Below, piece after piece: positions 16,904-25,668 of a stretch of DNA of 64,000 nucleotides (the stretch's first letter is position 1; each line of letters starts with the position of its first letter). Source of the DNA: Paenibacillus sp. Soil766 (GTDB taxonomy: Bacteria > Bacillota > Bacilli > Paenibacillales > NBRC-103111). The stretch is from NCBI RefSeq assembly GCF_001428105.1, contig NZ_LMSJ01000024.1, forward strand, positions 1 to 64,000, in the 5' to 3' direction. Position numbers and translations under genes: made by a program. The notes below the pieces were generated by a model that was given only the letters and a program-made list of their open reading frames with translations, made no database searches and was not told the origin of the DNA.

Positions 16904-18601
16904 TTATTTCGCCCAGTTGCCTGCAACACGGTCTTTCACAACTTTGGTAATGAATGCTTCATAGCCTTTGATATCAAGCTTGCTTGCTTGAGCCACATAG
17001 TCGCTCCAAGCCTTCTCAAACTTATCTGTACCGCTTGCAAGAATCATTTCTGGATAAGCCTTCTTCTGAAGATCACCCATTTTTTGCTCGAAAATCTGTT
17101 CAGGTGTGCCTTGTCCTTTGTTGATACTCCAAGCAGGGTACCATGGACGAGCATCAGGCTTGCTAAACATGTCTGTAAAGACTTTCGCGTTGTAGGCTTT
17201 CAAAAGTGCGCGGTCGCCATCAGTGTAGTTCTTCTCAGCAACCGCTGGTTGTTTGTTCGGATCGAACGCATTGTCGCCTTTTACAATAGAGAAGTTACCA
17301 TAACGAGGCCAGTTGTACGCGAACATTTTCAAACCGAAATCTTCATAGAACTTAGGATCTTTAATTTTCGCAATTTCTTCATCTGTACGGAAGAACTTAC
17401 CTTTGTCATCCACTTCATACGTTTGCCCTTTGATACCCCATTGCTGAAGGATTTGATTGTCTTCTGTCAGCATAGTGTCAAAGAATTTGATAATGCGAAC
17501 AGGGTCTTTCGCGCTTTTGGAAATGGAAATACCACGGTTGTTGACGAAGGAAGGCGGATCCAAGTATTGGTCCTTAACCCCTTTATCAAACACGATTGGA
17601 AGTGCCACATAACGCTTGTCATCTACGCCTGCTTTCGCCAAGTTGTTACGTGCATCGCCAACCTGCCAGTCATACGCGAAGTAACCTAGGACGCGACCGG
17701 AAGTCAATTTGGCCAAATACTGATCTTTGTTCATGGTGAAGGACTCTTTATCAAACAGACCTGCTGTATTGACTTCATTGAGCTTTTTCACCCAACGTTT
17801 CGTCGTTGCTTCATCAATGGCATTGCTTTTCGCTTCATTCGTTTTCAAATCAATCAGGAGACCACCGTCATTCGGGTAGCCAGCGAGATGGAACGCAGGG
17901 TTCGTAATCGTGAAGAAGTTCGTGTCATACGTCATGACGGAGAACCCGATTGTATCCTTGCCATCCACTTGTGGATGCTTGTCTTTATAAGTCTTAATAG
18001 CATTGAAGTACTCATCAAGTGTCGTAAGCTTCGGATAGCCAAGCTCCTTCAGTACGCCGCGTTGAATCCAGAATGCGCCTTGGTCAACGTTCGGGTTAGG
18101 GGCAAAGCCCTGATTCGCACTAAATGGCAGGTGATAAATCTTGCCGTCTTTTTGCTTCATTTTGTCAAAATAAGGACCATATACGCGCTTGATGTTCGGA
18201 CCGTATTTGGCGATTAAATCATCAAGCGGAATGAATGCGCCTGCATCCATGAACTTATCAATTTCTCCCTCTGGTTGAACCACATCGGGGAACTCATTAC
18301 CGGCAATCATAACACCGGACTTCGTCTTGGATTCACCAACAAGGTTCTCAACTTTGAAGTTGACACCTGTTTGCTTTTCTAACTCTTTGCCGATTGGCGT
18401 TTCATTCGTGTTCATGTTCTTCCCTGCGTTAAACAAGAAATAGCTAAATGTAGCTGGTTTGAGCTCTTCCTTAGCAGCGGTTGTGCCACTAGGACTACTT
18501 GGTGTTTTGGAAGCGGCAGGATCAGCTGAGTTTGAGCTGCTGCAAGCACTTAGCGAAAGCGCTAACAATGTGCCCATCGTGACTAATTTCAACTTTTTCA
18601 T
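16904..18601 (-). CDS. Extracellular oligosaccharide-binding lipoprotein, LplA type
   Basis: 565 residues. A lipoprotein signal ends in LSLSACSSS; after a Ser/Pro/Thr linker comes a large type I solute-binding domain (TNETPIGKELEKQTGVNFKVE, then GNEFPDVV). The size and sequence style match the LplA/YtcQ binding proteins that accompany YesM/AraC-type regulators. Given the neighbours (GH67, GH10, GH8) the ligand is most likely an aldouronate such as methylglucuronoxylotriose, but this is inferred from context. It has its own -10 element and a cre-like site upstream. Confidence 0.92.
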   Translation of the reverse strand: MKKLKLVTMGTLLALSLSACSSSNSADPAASKTPSSPSGTTAAKEELKPATFSYFLFNAGKNMNTNETPIGKELEKQTGVNFKVENLVGESKTKSGVMIAGNEFPDVVQPEGEIDKFMDAGAFIPLDDLIAKYGPNIKRVYGPYFDKMKQKDGKIYHLPFSANQGFAPNPNVDQGAFWIQRGVLKELGYPKLTTLDEYFNAIKTYKDKHPQVDGKDTIGFSVMTYDTNFFTITNPAFHLAGYPNDGGLLIDLKTNEAKSNAIDEATTKRWVKKLNEVNTAGLFDKESFTMNKDQYLAKLTSGRVLGYFAYDWQVGDARNNLAKAGVDDKRYVALPIVFDKGVKDQYLDPPSFVNNRGISISKSAKDPVRIIKFFDTMLTEDNQILQQWGIKGQTYEVDDKGKFFRTDEEIAKIKDPKFYEDFGLKMFAYNWPRYGNFSIVKGDNAFDPNKQPAVAEKNYTDGDRALLKAYNAKVFTDMFSKPDARPWYPAWSINKGQGTPEQIFEQKMGDLQKKAYPEMILASGTDKFEKAWSDYVAQASKLDIKGYEAFITKVVKDRVAGNWAK

Positions 18602-18631
18602 TCTTGTGAAGCTCCCCTCTCAACACTATCT

Positions 18632-18650
18632 TGTAAGCACTTTCATTATA
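18632..18650 (-). promoter_or_regulatory. -10 box and CcpA cre-like site before the lplA-type gene
   Basis: TGTAAGCACTTTCA at 18632-18645 matches the cre consensus TGWAARCGYTWNCW at 13 of 14 positions on either strand. It directly follows a perfect -10 TATAAT (minus strand, 18645-18650). No good -35 box is present at 17 bases, which suggests a promoter that needs an activator, plausibly the AraC-type regulator encoded next door. Confidence 0.7.
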
Positions 18651-18695
18651 TAAAACCGCTCACAGCATGATTACCCTGTAAAGTTTAGTATCTTC

Positions 18696-20483
18696 TTAGT
18701 AAAGCTTAGGTGATCCATCATTCCCACTCACTTGGACGGGTGTCGTAATCTTCACTATAGTCCCGACACCATCCTCACTGCTGATCTGTACATCAATGGC
18801 ATTGCCATAATATAATTTCAGTCGCATAAAAGCATTCTTCATCCCAACGTGTCCGCTCACGTCTTCGTCATTACCCATGTAAGCGTTCAAGAGATCCACT
18901 TTCTCCTTCGACATCCCAATGCCGGTATCAGCAATCGTAAAACTCACCTGATCCCCGCTTCTAGTCGCCTTTAATTCGATGGTACCGTGGCCTTGCAAGG
19001 GCTCGATCCCGTGAAGACTGGCATTCTCAATGAAGGGCAACAAGGTCATTTTGGGGATTTTACAGCTATATACGGACTCATCCACCTCGAAGCGGTAGCT
19101 CAGCTTATCACCAAAACGGTACTTTTGAATCTCCAGGAAGCATAAGATCAAATCCAGCTCATCGCGGAACGTGACCCACTCCCCGCCCCATTCCAGTGAA
19201 CGGCGGAACATTTTGGCCATATTTTTAATAATTTTAGCCGTTTCATTTTCTTGCTTAATCAAGCTGCGCATGCGAATTGTTTCCAATGCATTAAACAGAA
19301 AGTGAGGGTTAATCTGGCTCTGCAAGGCATGCAGCTGCGATTGCCTTTGTTTCAGTTCTAGATCCTTCTTCTGAATATCTGCGATGTATACATCATCAAT
19401 GAGACTCTTGATTTGCACGGTCATCCGGTTGAATTCCCGCACCAGCTGGCCGATTTCATCCTTTGTTTCAGGCTCATCAATGAGATCGAAATGCTGGTTT
19501 TTCACCTTTTTCATATGAACAAGAATACGAACTAGTCGTGTATGCAAGGAGGATGAGATCCATACAATCACAAGTGTCGGCAATACTAGATTAATAAGTG
19601 CTAAATAGACGACGAATTGCTTGGATTTGCGCACCGCATCCAGGACATGCCCATCGGAAACGAGCACAATCCGCCAATCCCTTAAATAGTTAGTGCTGTA
19701 ATCGCGCTCCAATTTAATCGTATCCTTCGGGATCGCAACACTGCGGAAGTTAATTTTCCCCCGAATCCAGTCCAGCTTTGTATCTGTTGTATATTGAATA
19801 TCCCCTTCAGCGTTCAGTAAATAGAGATTCCCCTGTAAGGCTTGGTTGCTAAACATCCCCTTGATCGCGTCAGGGCTCATTTCAATTTTCAAAATTTTAC
19901 TGTAGATGTTAGCATTAACGAAATTGTTCATTTGACGAATGACGCTAAGTCCACTGTACGAACTCTCATTATCATCGCTTCGCATAACGAGCGGGTAGGG
20001 CTGTCCCCCCGCAAGCACCTTCTGGAGGCTGCGGTACCATTCCGATTCCCGAATAATATCCGTTAGCGGGTGTAAGCCGCCTGAGTCGATAATTGTCGGA
20101 TTGTTGGTGTACATCTGAATGCCTTTAATTTCGCTATATACCAAATTGTACTTATTAATGTTCGTGGCTAGCTGCGAGTTATACATGCGCACATAATCGA
20201 TGGTTTCTTCGTATGTTTGCTCCAGGGCATCATTTAAGAGACCGTCCGTATAAAAGACAGATGAAATCCCAACAGCATTGTCGATCTTGGCACGAAATTC
20301 ATCCTTCAATTTGTCTAAATTTAAAGAGATATCTTCCGTTTTCTGACGCTGAACATTATGAGTAGTGACTTGATAGAAAATTACGTTGGTCAATAATATC
20401 GGAATAAACACACTTAGAAAGTAAAGCATCAACAGCTTATTGCGCAAACGCACATTATTTAGTTGGAATCGTCGTATTTTCAT
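18696..20483 (-). CDS. Two-component sensor histidine kinase, YesM type
   Basis: 595 residues. Membrane helices near 16-38 and 289-311 flank an extracellular sensing domain of about 250 residues; a HAMP domain follows (312-365), then the His_kinase block LQSQINPHFLFNAL with the phosphorylated His394, and a HATPase domain (FIENASLHG, DTGIGM, GHVGMKN). It should sense xylan-derived sugars, directly or through the binding protein, and phosphorylate the AraC-type regulator. It overlaps the regulator gene by 29 bases, so the two are translationally linked. Spacing from AAGGCGG supports the ATG at 20483. Confidence 0.94.
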   Translation of the reverse strand: MKIRRFQLNNVRLRNKLLMLYFLSVFIPILLTNVIFYQVTTHNVQRQKTEDISLNLDKLKDEFRAKIDNAVGISSVFYTDGLLNDALEQTYEETIDYVRMYNSQLATNINKYNLVYSEIKGIQMYTNNPTIIDSGGLHPLTDIIRESEWYRSLQKVLAGGQPYPLVMRSDDNESSYSGLSVIRQMNNFVNANIYSKILKIEMSPDAIKGMFSNQALQGNLYLLNAEGDIQYTTDTKLDWIRGKINFRSVAIPKDTIKLERDYSTNYLRDWRIVLVSDGHVLDAVRKSKQFVVYLALINLVLPTLVIVWISSSLHTRLVRILVHMKKVKNQHFDLIDEPETKDEIGQLVREFNRMTVQIKSLIDDVYIADIQKKDLELKQRQSQLHALQSQINPHFLFNALETIRMRSLIKQENETAKIIKNMAKMFRRSLEWGGEWVTFRDELDLILCFLEIQKYRFGDKLSYRFEVDESVYSCKIPKMTLLPFIENASLHGIEPLQGHGTIELKATRSGDQVSFTIADTGIGMSKEKVDLLNAYMGNDEDVSGHVGMKNAFMRLKLYYGNAIDVQISSEDGVGTIVKITTPVQVSGNDGSPKLY

Positions 20484-22083
20484 GGGAATGGCCGCCTTGT
20501 TTAGTCAGTAGTTTTTTGCGATATTCGGATGGAGGCATATCTTCCATTTTCTCAAATTGCGCAACAAAATAGTCCGCGTTATTAAAGCCTACCTTCTCGG
20601 CAATTTCATAAATTCGCAAATCCGTTTGACGTAACAGCTTCTTGGCTTCGCCAATGCGGATAGAGAGCAGAAATTCATTGAAATACTGGCCGTACGTTTT
20701 CTTAAACAGTTGCCCGACGTATACCGGATTCATATAGAACTCAGCAGCAATGCTTTTGAGATTGATATTCTCTTGGTAATGACGCTCGATATAGCTCTTA
20801 ATCTTGTGGATGCTGCCTTTGGTTTGTTCTCCCCGCAATTGTTCCATCATGCGAGAACTCTCGATCATAAACGAAATAAATAAGTGCTGCAGCTGGCTAA
20901 AAGAAAGCGGTTGGGCATCCCAGCTTAGCATGGGCTTAAGATTAACAAGTAAATCTATTGGCCCTTGCATCCCCTGCAGTGTTCCTACAATTCGGTGCAC
21001 ATAGCGATTGATAATCGTGCGAATCGCGTCTTTGGCTAGTGATTTCGTTTCAATTTCAGCAAACAGCGTCGCGATCGTCGTCTTGATCTTCTCGGTTTCT
21101 TGCTCTTCAACAGCTTCCTGAATGCGATGAAACAGACTGACCTCCGGTTCCGCATAGCTTAGCTTCGTCTTAGAGGCTGTTTCATAGAAGAGGACATCCT
21201 TCATCCCCTTTACATACTTATATTGCAGCAGCTCATTCGCCGTTTGAATAGACTCGCTAAGCGCTTTCATTTCTTTCACACTAGTGCCGAAATAGAGGGT
21301 GACTCCTGCTGTCAGTCTCTTCGCCAGCAGCGTTTGCAGCGCACTCCCAAATCGTTCATAGCTGCCGCCATAAAGCTTCAACGCATCTGAGCTAATAAGA
21401 AAAGCACACTGATGATTGCGCAGCTGCACGACAAAATCGCTTGGCACGTCAATTAGCGTCTGGAGGGCATCAGCGACAACGCTGACATCATCTTTGATCA
21501 AGTAATCCGTCACGTCGCTCTCCTCGGATAGGCCTCGGTTCATCTCAACAATGCCATATCTTAGCACAGTTCCTTTCGATAACCTTACCCGTTCATCAAG
21601 CTCCATTACCGCTTTGGCCGCCAGCTCACCTCTACTTAATTGTTCGAATAAGCCCTTGAGGGTGAGTCGCCCGCTGATCGCTTTTTGCAATCGCTCCTGC
21701 TTAATTTGCAGCGCCAACTGCCTTAATGTTTCTTCTAAATCCTCTTCTTCAATCGGTTTCAAAATATAGTCACTCACGCCAAAGCGAATGGCAGATTGCG
21801 CATACGAGAAATCATTATATCCACTTAAAATAATAAACTTGCAGGAGCTAAGATTGCGAAGCTTCACTTCTTCTATTAGTTTCAAGCCATCCATGACTGG
21901 CATTCGTATATCTGTAATCACAACATCAACTTCGGATGGCCTGGAGGTAATGATTCGCAGCGCATCCTTTCCATTATCCGCTTCGTGGCTGACACAGTAC
22001 CCCAAGGACTCCCAGTCGATTAGGCCGAGTAAACCTTTTCTGACATATTGCTCATCATCGACTAACATCACTTGCAGTTTCAT
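20455..22083 (-). CDS. Response regulator with AraC-type DNA-binding domain, YesN type
   Basis: 542 residues. Receiver domain at 1-120 with acidic pair DD 9-10, phosphoacceptor Asp58 in ITDIRMPVMDG and the conserved Lys in DYILKPIEEEDL; a middle region of about 300 residues; C-terminal AraC helix-turn-helix pair (IKSYIERHYQENINLKSIA, YEIAEKVGFNNADYF). Partner of the YesM-type kinase. The likely targets are the aguA, lplA-type and own promoters in this cluster. The ATG at 22083 has AAGGGAGTG upstream; the open frame to 22197 crosses a hairpin and is not the start. Confidence 0.94.
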   Translation of the reverse strand: MKLQVMLVDDEQYVRKGLLGLIDWESLGYCVSHEADNGKDALRIITSRPSEVDVVITDIRMPVMDGLKLIEEVKLRNLSSCKFIILSGYNDFSYAQSAIRFGVSDYILKPIEEEDLEETLRQLALQIKQERLQKAISGRLTLKGLFEQLSRGELAAKAVMELDERVRLSKGTVLRYGIVEMNRGLSEESDVTDYLIKDDVSVVADALQTLIDVPSDFVVQLRNHQCAFLISSDALKLYGGSYERFGSALQTLLAKRLTAGVTLYFGTSVKEMKALSESIQTANELLQYKYVKGMKDVLFYETASKTKLSYAEPEVSLFHRIQEAVEEQETEKIKTTIATLFAEIETKSLAKDAIRTIINRYVHRIVGTLQGMQGPIDLLVNLKPMLSWDAQPLSFSQLQHLFISFMIESSRMMEQLRGEQTKGSIHKIKSYIERHYQENINLKSIAAEFYMNPVYVGQLFKKTYGQYFNEFLLSIRIGEAKKLLRQTDLRIYEIAEKVGFNNADYFVAQFEKMEDMPPSEYRKKLLTKQGGHSHENTTIPTK

Positions 22084-22110
22084 GACTTTCACTCCCTTGG
22101 CAATTAAAAA

Positions 22111-22143
22111 TGGAAAAGCGAGTCCGGTATGAGCCGGACTCGC
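22111..22143 (-). terminator. Terminator hairpin in the leader of the response regulator gene
   Basis: A perfect 10-bp stem GCGAGTCCGG / CCGGACTCGC with a 6-base loop is followed on the minus strand by TTTTCCATTTTTAATTG. It lies between a good promoter (22178-22207) and the response regulator start, so it both ends xylanase transcripts and sits inside the regulator's own leader. Confidence 0.88.
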
Positions 22144-22177
22144 GGGGGATCTATACGAGCGATCTAGAATTGTGTTT

Positions 22178-22207
22178 ATTGTATCCCATTCTGTCATGTT
22201 CTGACAA
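22178..22207 (-). promoter_or_regulatory. Promoter of the response regulator-kinase pair with inverted repeat
   Basis: Minus strand TTGTCA (22202-22207), 18-base spacer, TACAAT (22178-22183). The -35 region carries the perfect inverted repeat TGTCA-N5-TGACA (22192-22206), a possible operator. Confidence 0.6.
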
Positions 22208-22228
22208 CAATGGGTTGTATCAGTTAAT

Positions 22229-23251
22229 TTAAACTTTTTTCATAATTCGATGAAAAGCCTGCTTCGGTGCGTGTTGACGATCAAAAAGGAACGGCCAATT
22301 CTTCCGCCCTTTCACAGGGAAATCATCCAGCCAAGTGTAATCATCCGCTGCTCCCCAGAAAGTAACTGAGATAATGCTGCGCTGGTACGCTCGGAATAGC
22401 TCAAAAATTTGCTCATAACGCTCTGCCTGCAGCTCTAGCATCTCTGAAGTTGGCTCCGTGAGATCCGTTCGTCTATCAGTGAATTCAAACACCGACAGAT
22501 CTAACTCCGTAATTTGAATCTGTACGCCAAGAGAAGCATAAAGCTCTATCGCCGCATGGATCTCCTCGATGGAAGGGCCATGAATGTTCCAATGTCCTTG
22601 CATGCCGATGCCATGAATGGGGACGCCCTGTTCTTTTAAAGAGGACACGAGCGCTGCAATTTTGTCCCGCTTCACAGGGTTCGTTTCATTGTAATCATTA
22701 TAGAACAATAACGCATTCGGATCAGCTTGATGTGCAAAATGAAAGGCTTTCGCGATATAGTCCTCGCCTATGATGTCGAGCCACTTGGATTTACGCAGAT
22801 AGATATCCGATGTATCCTCAATGGCTTCATTGACAACGTCCCACGCGTAAATTTGGCCGCGGTAACGCTTCACCACGGTTTCGATATGCTGCTGCATCCG
22901 GATTAACAGCTGATCTCTCGTAACTGGCAGTCCGTACGCTCCCTCGAACACCCAGTCCGATGTTTGGTTGTGCCAAACTAACGTATGGCCCCGAACCTTT
23001 TTACCGTAGGCTACGGCAAAATCGACGATCGCATCTGCCTTGCCAAACGTATAGCGGTCAGGATCGGGGTGAATCTCGGCAAACTTCATATCATTCTCTG
23101 CGGTAACACTATTATAATGCCGTTTGATGAGATCGGCTTGCGTTTCAATGGTTTTGGCATTTACAGCTGCACCTATATCGAAATAACCCTCAAATCTCTG
23201 ATATAACGATGCTACCGCTACTTCCCTATCTCTATCTTTCTCTTTCGCCAC
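22229..23251 (-). CDS. xynA2: Endo-1,4-beta-xylanase, glycoside hydrolase family 10 (intracellular)
   Basis: 340 residues and no signal peptide, so the enzyme acts in the cytoplasm on imported xylo-oligosaccharides. The TIM-barrel GH10 motifs are intact: acid/base Glu142 in WDVVNEAIED and nucleophile Glu249 in QITELDLSV; TAENDMKF and GHTLVWHNQ are substrate-binding blocks. In Paenibacillus sp. JDR-2 the corresponding intracellular enzyme is called XynA2 and lies beside the GH67 gene, as here. The start is GTG at 23251 with AGGAGG 9 bases upstream. Located 43 bases after the alpha-glucuronidase gene, one operon. Confidence 0.94.
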   Translation of the reverse strand: MAKEKDRDREVAVASLYQRFEGYFDIGAAVNAKTIETQADLIKRHYNSVTAENDMKFAEIHPDPDRYTFGKADAIVDFAVAYGKKVRGHTLVWHNQTSDWVFEGAYGLPVTRDQLLIRMQQHIETVVKRYRGQIYAWDVVNEAIEDTSDIYLRKSKWLDIIGEDYIAKAFHFAHQADPNALLFYNDYNETNPVKRDKIAALVSSLKEQGVPIHGIGMQGHWNIHGPSIEEIHAAIELYASLGVQIQITELDLSVFEFTDRRTDLTEPTSEMLELQAERYEQIFELFRAYQRSIISVTFWGAADDYTWLDDFPVKGRKNWPFLFDRQHAPKQAFHRIMKKV

Positions 23252-23294
23252 GTAGTTTGACCTCCTTCAATTAGATAGTGCCTCAGACCAACCT

Positions 23295-25364
23295 TTAGTA
23301 AATCGTGCGCCCCTGCTCATCCGGAATCCCCGACTTCCTAGCAAAATACGTATTAATGACATCGCGCCACTCCTTCGCATGCTCAGCCTGATTCTGGAAA
23401 CGCTGCAGCACGTGGGCATAGCGAACTTCATCGATGTGCTCCTCTAGCGACGTCCATGCAGCAACCAATCCAGCTGCCTCATCAACACCTTCAAAGTGCG
23501 TGTCGTACACGTGTTGGATGACGGTTTTGCCTGATTGCAAACGATGCGTATACGGCACGTGATGGAAAAATAACAGCAGCTCATCTGGACATTGCGCCAA
23601 CGATTCGTAGCGCTCTGCCTGCGGCTCGTAATACTGCCTCGTGTAGCCTGTTCCTGATTCCACGGTGCGATCGACGCCAATACCGTAACAATCCGCAAAA
23701 TGGTAGGTCCCCCATTTGGCATATTCATACCCATCCACATTCGGACCGTAGTGGTGGTTGGGATTCACCATCCAGCCTACGCCCAACGGTGCCGTGTACT
23801 TCTCGTAAATGCTCCAAGAGCGGAGCATCATGTCCGCGATCGTTGCAACCACCTCGGGCTGCCGGCTGAACGTCATCATGATCCATTCATGCGCAATGGC
23901 TTCTGCAGTTAGACTAGGGTCCCAAGCTAAGCGGCCGTAACCGTAGAGATTCGCTTGCGCTAACACGTGACCCGTCCAATTCCAATCATCTCCGATATTG
24001 GATACCGCTGCGAAGCCGCCATGGTGACGTTGGAACAGTACCCCACTGGCAATCTCAGCAGTGGTCGAGCCTTCCCCTTGTGCATACGTATCAAAGTCGA
24101 TGACTTCTTTCCATTGCGGCACTAAGAAGCAGACATGCTTCTGCTGCCCCGTGTACTCCTGTGTCACTTGCAGCTCCAGCATTTGATTCGTGCTGCGCAA
24201 CCCGCCTAGAAGTGGAGATACTGGCTCGCGTACCTGGAAGTCCATCGGACCATTTTTGATTTGCAAAATGACATTATCTTTAAATTTCCCATCCAACGGC
24301 GTGAAGTGATCATAAGCGGCTCTCGCTCGATCCGTGGAACGGTCGCGCCAATCCTGCAGGCAGTTGTAGACGAAGCACCGCCAAATAACCAGACCGCCAT
24401 GCGGCCAAAGCGCATTCGCCAACATGTTGGCACCATCGGCATGGTCGCGGCCATAGGTGAATGGCCCTGGGCGGAATTCAGAGTCCGCCTTCACGAGAAA
24501 ACCGCCGAAATCAGGGATGTATTGATAGATTTCGGCCGCCTTCTCTTCCCACCAGAGGATAACGTCGTTATCCAGCGGGTCTGCTGTCGTCAATCCGCCA
24601 ATTTCTATCGTACTTGCGTAGTTCACGCTAAGAAATAACGTGATGCCGTACGAACGGAACACCGCTGCGATCTCCGCTACCTCGGGAAGAAACGCCTCTG
24701 TGATCAGCATCGTTTCCTGGCGATGTACGTTCACGTTATTGATCGAGATTGCATTGAGACCCACCGAGGCCAGCAAACGGGCGTATTCCTGAATGCGCGT
24801 GTGATCCTTGATGATGGCATTCCCCTCGAAGAAAATGGAATGACCCGCATAGCCGCGTTCAATGCTGCCGTCCATGTTATCCCACTGATTCATCATGCGC
24901 AGTCGGTTGCTCGGATTGTGAGCAATAGCAAGTTGTTCAAGCGGCTCTCCGCACTGAAGCCAGCGTAGTAGTTCAAATACCCCATAGAGCACACCTTTGT
25001 CGGAGCCGCCGATGAGGACGATGTAGCTATGCCCTGAAGTTTCCACCGTTTGAATCAGATAACCATCTTCCTGTATGCTTGCTACACGCTTGGTATCCAA
25101 AAGATAATCAATCGCAGTCGTTTGACCTTTGACCCCAAGTAGAATCGCGTGTGATTTCGTAGGTGTTTCTGAATGGATAGGCGTTGCACCTAGTAAACTT
25201 ATAATCCCTTTACGCAGCTCGTACGCAGCCGTCTGAAAGACTTCAGATATCGTATAGGTGACAATCTCCTGACACCACGTTCGGTACGTTTCTAATAAAG
25301 CAGTCTCCTGTATTTGCGAGTATCGAAGCCAACAAAGATCTGTTTCTTCCTTATGTGTAGGCAT
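23295..25364 (-). CDS. aguA: Alpha-glucuronidase, glycoside hydrolase family 67
   Basis: 689 residues, no signal peptide. GH67 enzymes remove (4-O-methyl)glucuronic acid from the non-reducing end of aldouronates after import. The general acid Glu296 lies in LVKADSEFRPGP; the two general-base acids fit Asp375 (NGPMDFQVREP) and Glu403 (LELQVTQEYTG), with the same spacing as in the Geobacillus enzyme. The ATG at 25364 follows AAGGGTGGTG; an outer frame to 25436 crosses the promoter and is not used. First gene of the aguA-xynA2 operon, controlled by a cre-like site. Confidence 0.95.
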   Translation of the reverse strand: MPTHKEETDLCWLRYSQIQETALLETYRTWCQEIVTYTISEVFQTAAYELRKGIISLLGATPIHSETPTKSHAILLGVKGQTTAIDYLLDTKRVASIQEDGYLIQTVETSGHSYIVLIGGSDKGVLYGVFELLRWLQCGEPLEQLAIAHNPSNRLRMMNQWDNMDGSIERGYAGHSIFFEGNAIIKDHTRIQEYARLLASVGLNAISINNVNVHRQETMLITEAFLPEVAEIAAVFRSYGITLFLSVNYASTIEIGGLTTADPLDNDVILWWEEKAAEIYQYIPDFGGFLVKADSEFRPGPFTYGRDHADGANMLANALWPHGGLVIWRCFVYNCLQDWRDRSTDRARAAYDHFTPLDGKFKDNVILQIKNGPMDFQVREPVSPLLGGLRSTNQMLELQVTQEYTGQQKHVCFLVPQWKEVIDFDTYAQGEGSTTAEIASGVLFQRHHGGFAAVSNIGDDWNWTGHVLAQANLYGYGRLAWDPSLTAEAIAHEWIMMTFSRQPEVVATIADMMLRSWSIYEKYTAPLGVGWMVNPNHHYGPNVDGYEYAKWGTYHFADCYGIGVDRTVESGTGYTRQYYEPQAERYESLAQCPDELLLFFHHVPYTHRLQSGKTVIQHVYDTHFEGVDEAAGLVAAWTSLEEHIDEVRYAHVLQRFQNQAEHAKEWRDVINTYFARKSGIPDEQGRTIY

Positions 25365-25400
25365 GCTGCACCACCCTTGTTTATGTATGTATTTTGAAAT

Positions 25401-25424
25401 AAAGCGCTTTCGCGAGTTATTATA
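25401..25424 (-). promoter_or_regulatory. -10 box and cre-like site before aguA
   Basis: Minus strand TATAAT (25419-25424) is followed by CGAAAGCGCTTTAT, whose AAAGCGCTTT core (25401-25410) is a perfect palindrome and matches the CcpA cre consensus at 12 of 14 positions. As at the lplA-type gene, no good -35 box is visible and the cre site covers the transcription start. Confidence 0.65.
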
Positions 25425-25520
25425 TCGTTTGAACACCGCGATTCATACCCTACGATGTTTAGATTTTACCCTATAGATTAAAGGAGTTCGAAGAACGATT
25501 CCCTATCTGAGAATAGAAAG

Positions 25521-25553
25521 AAGAAAAACCATAAACGGCTAGCGTCTATGGTT
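25521..25553 (-). terminator. Second terminator after the U32 gene
   Basis: Minus strand AACCATAGACG pairs with CGTTTATGGTT (one mismatch) around a 5-base loop; followed by TTTCTTC. Works with the hairpin at 25603-25640 as a tandem pair. Confidence 0.7.
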
Positions 25554-25602
25554 CAAATAGAAAACCTCCCGTTATTTCGCACAAGAACTCCCTAAACTTA
25601 AA

Positions 25603-25640
25603 CAAAAAAACCGCCCCCATACATCATGTCGGGAGACGGT
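25603..25640 (-). terminator. First terminator after the U32 gene
   Basis: Minus strand ACCGTCTCCC pairs imperfectly with GGGGGCGGT across a 12-base loop, followed by seven T residues; 29 bases past the stop codon. Confidence 0.75.
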
Positions 25641-25668
25641 CTAGAAATCGTGCCATATCTGTAGCTGC

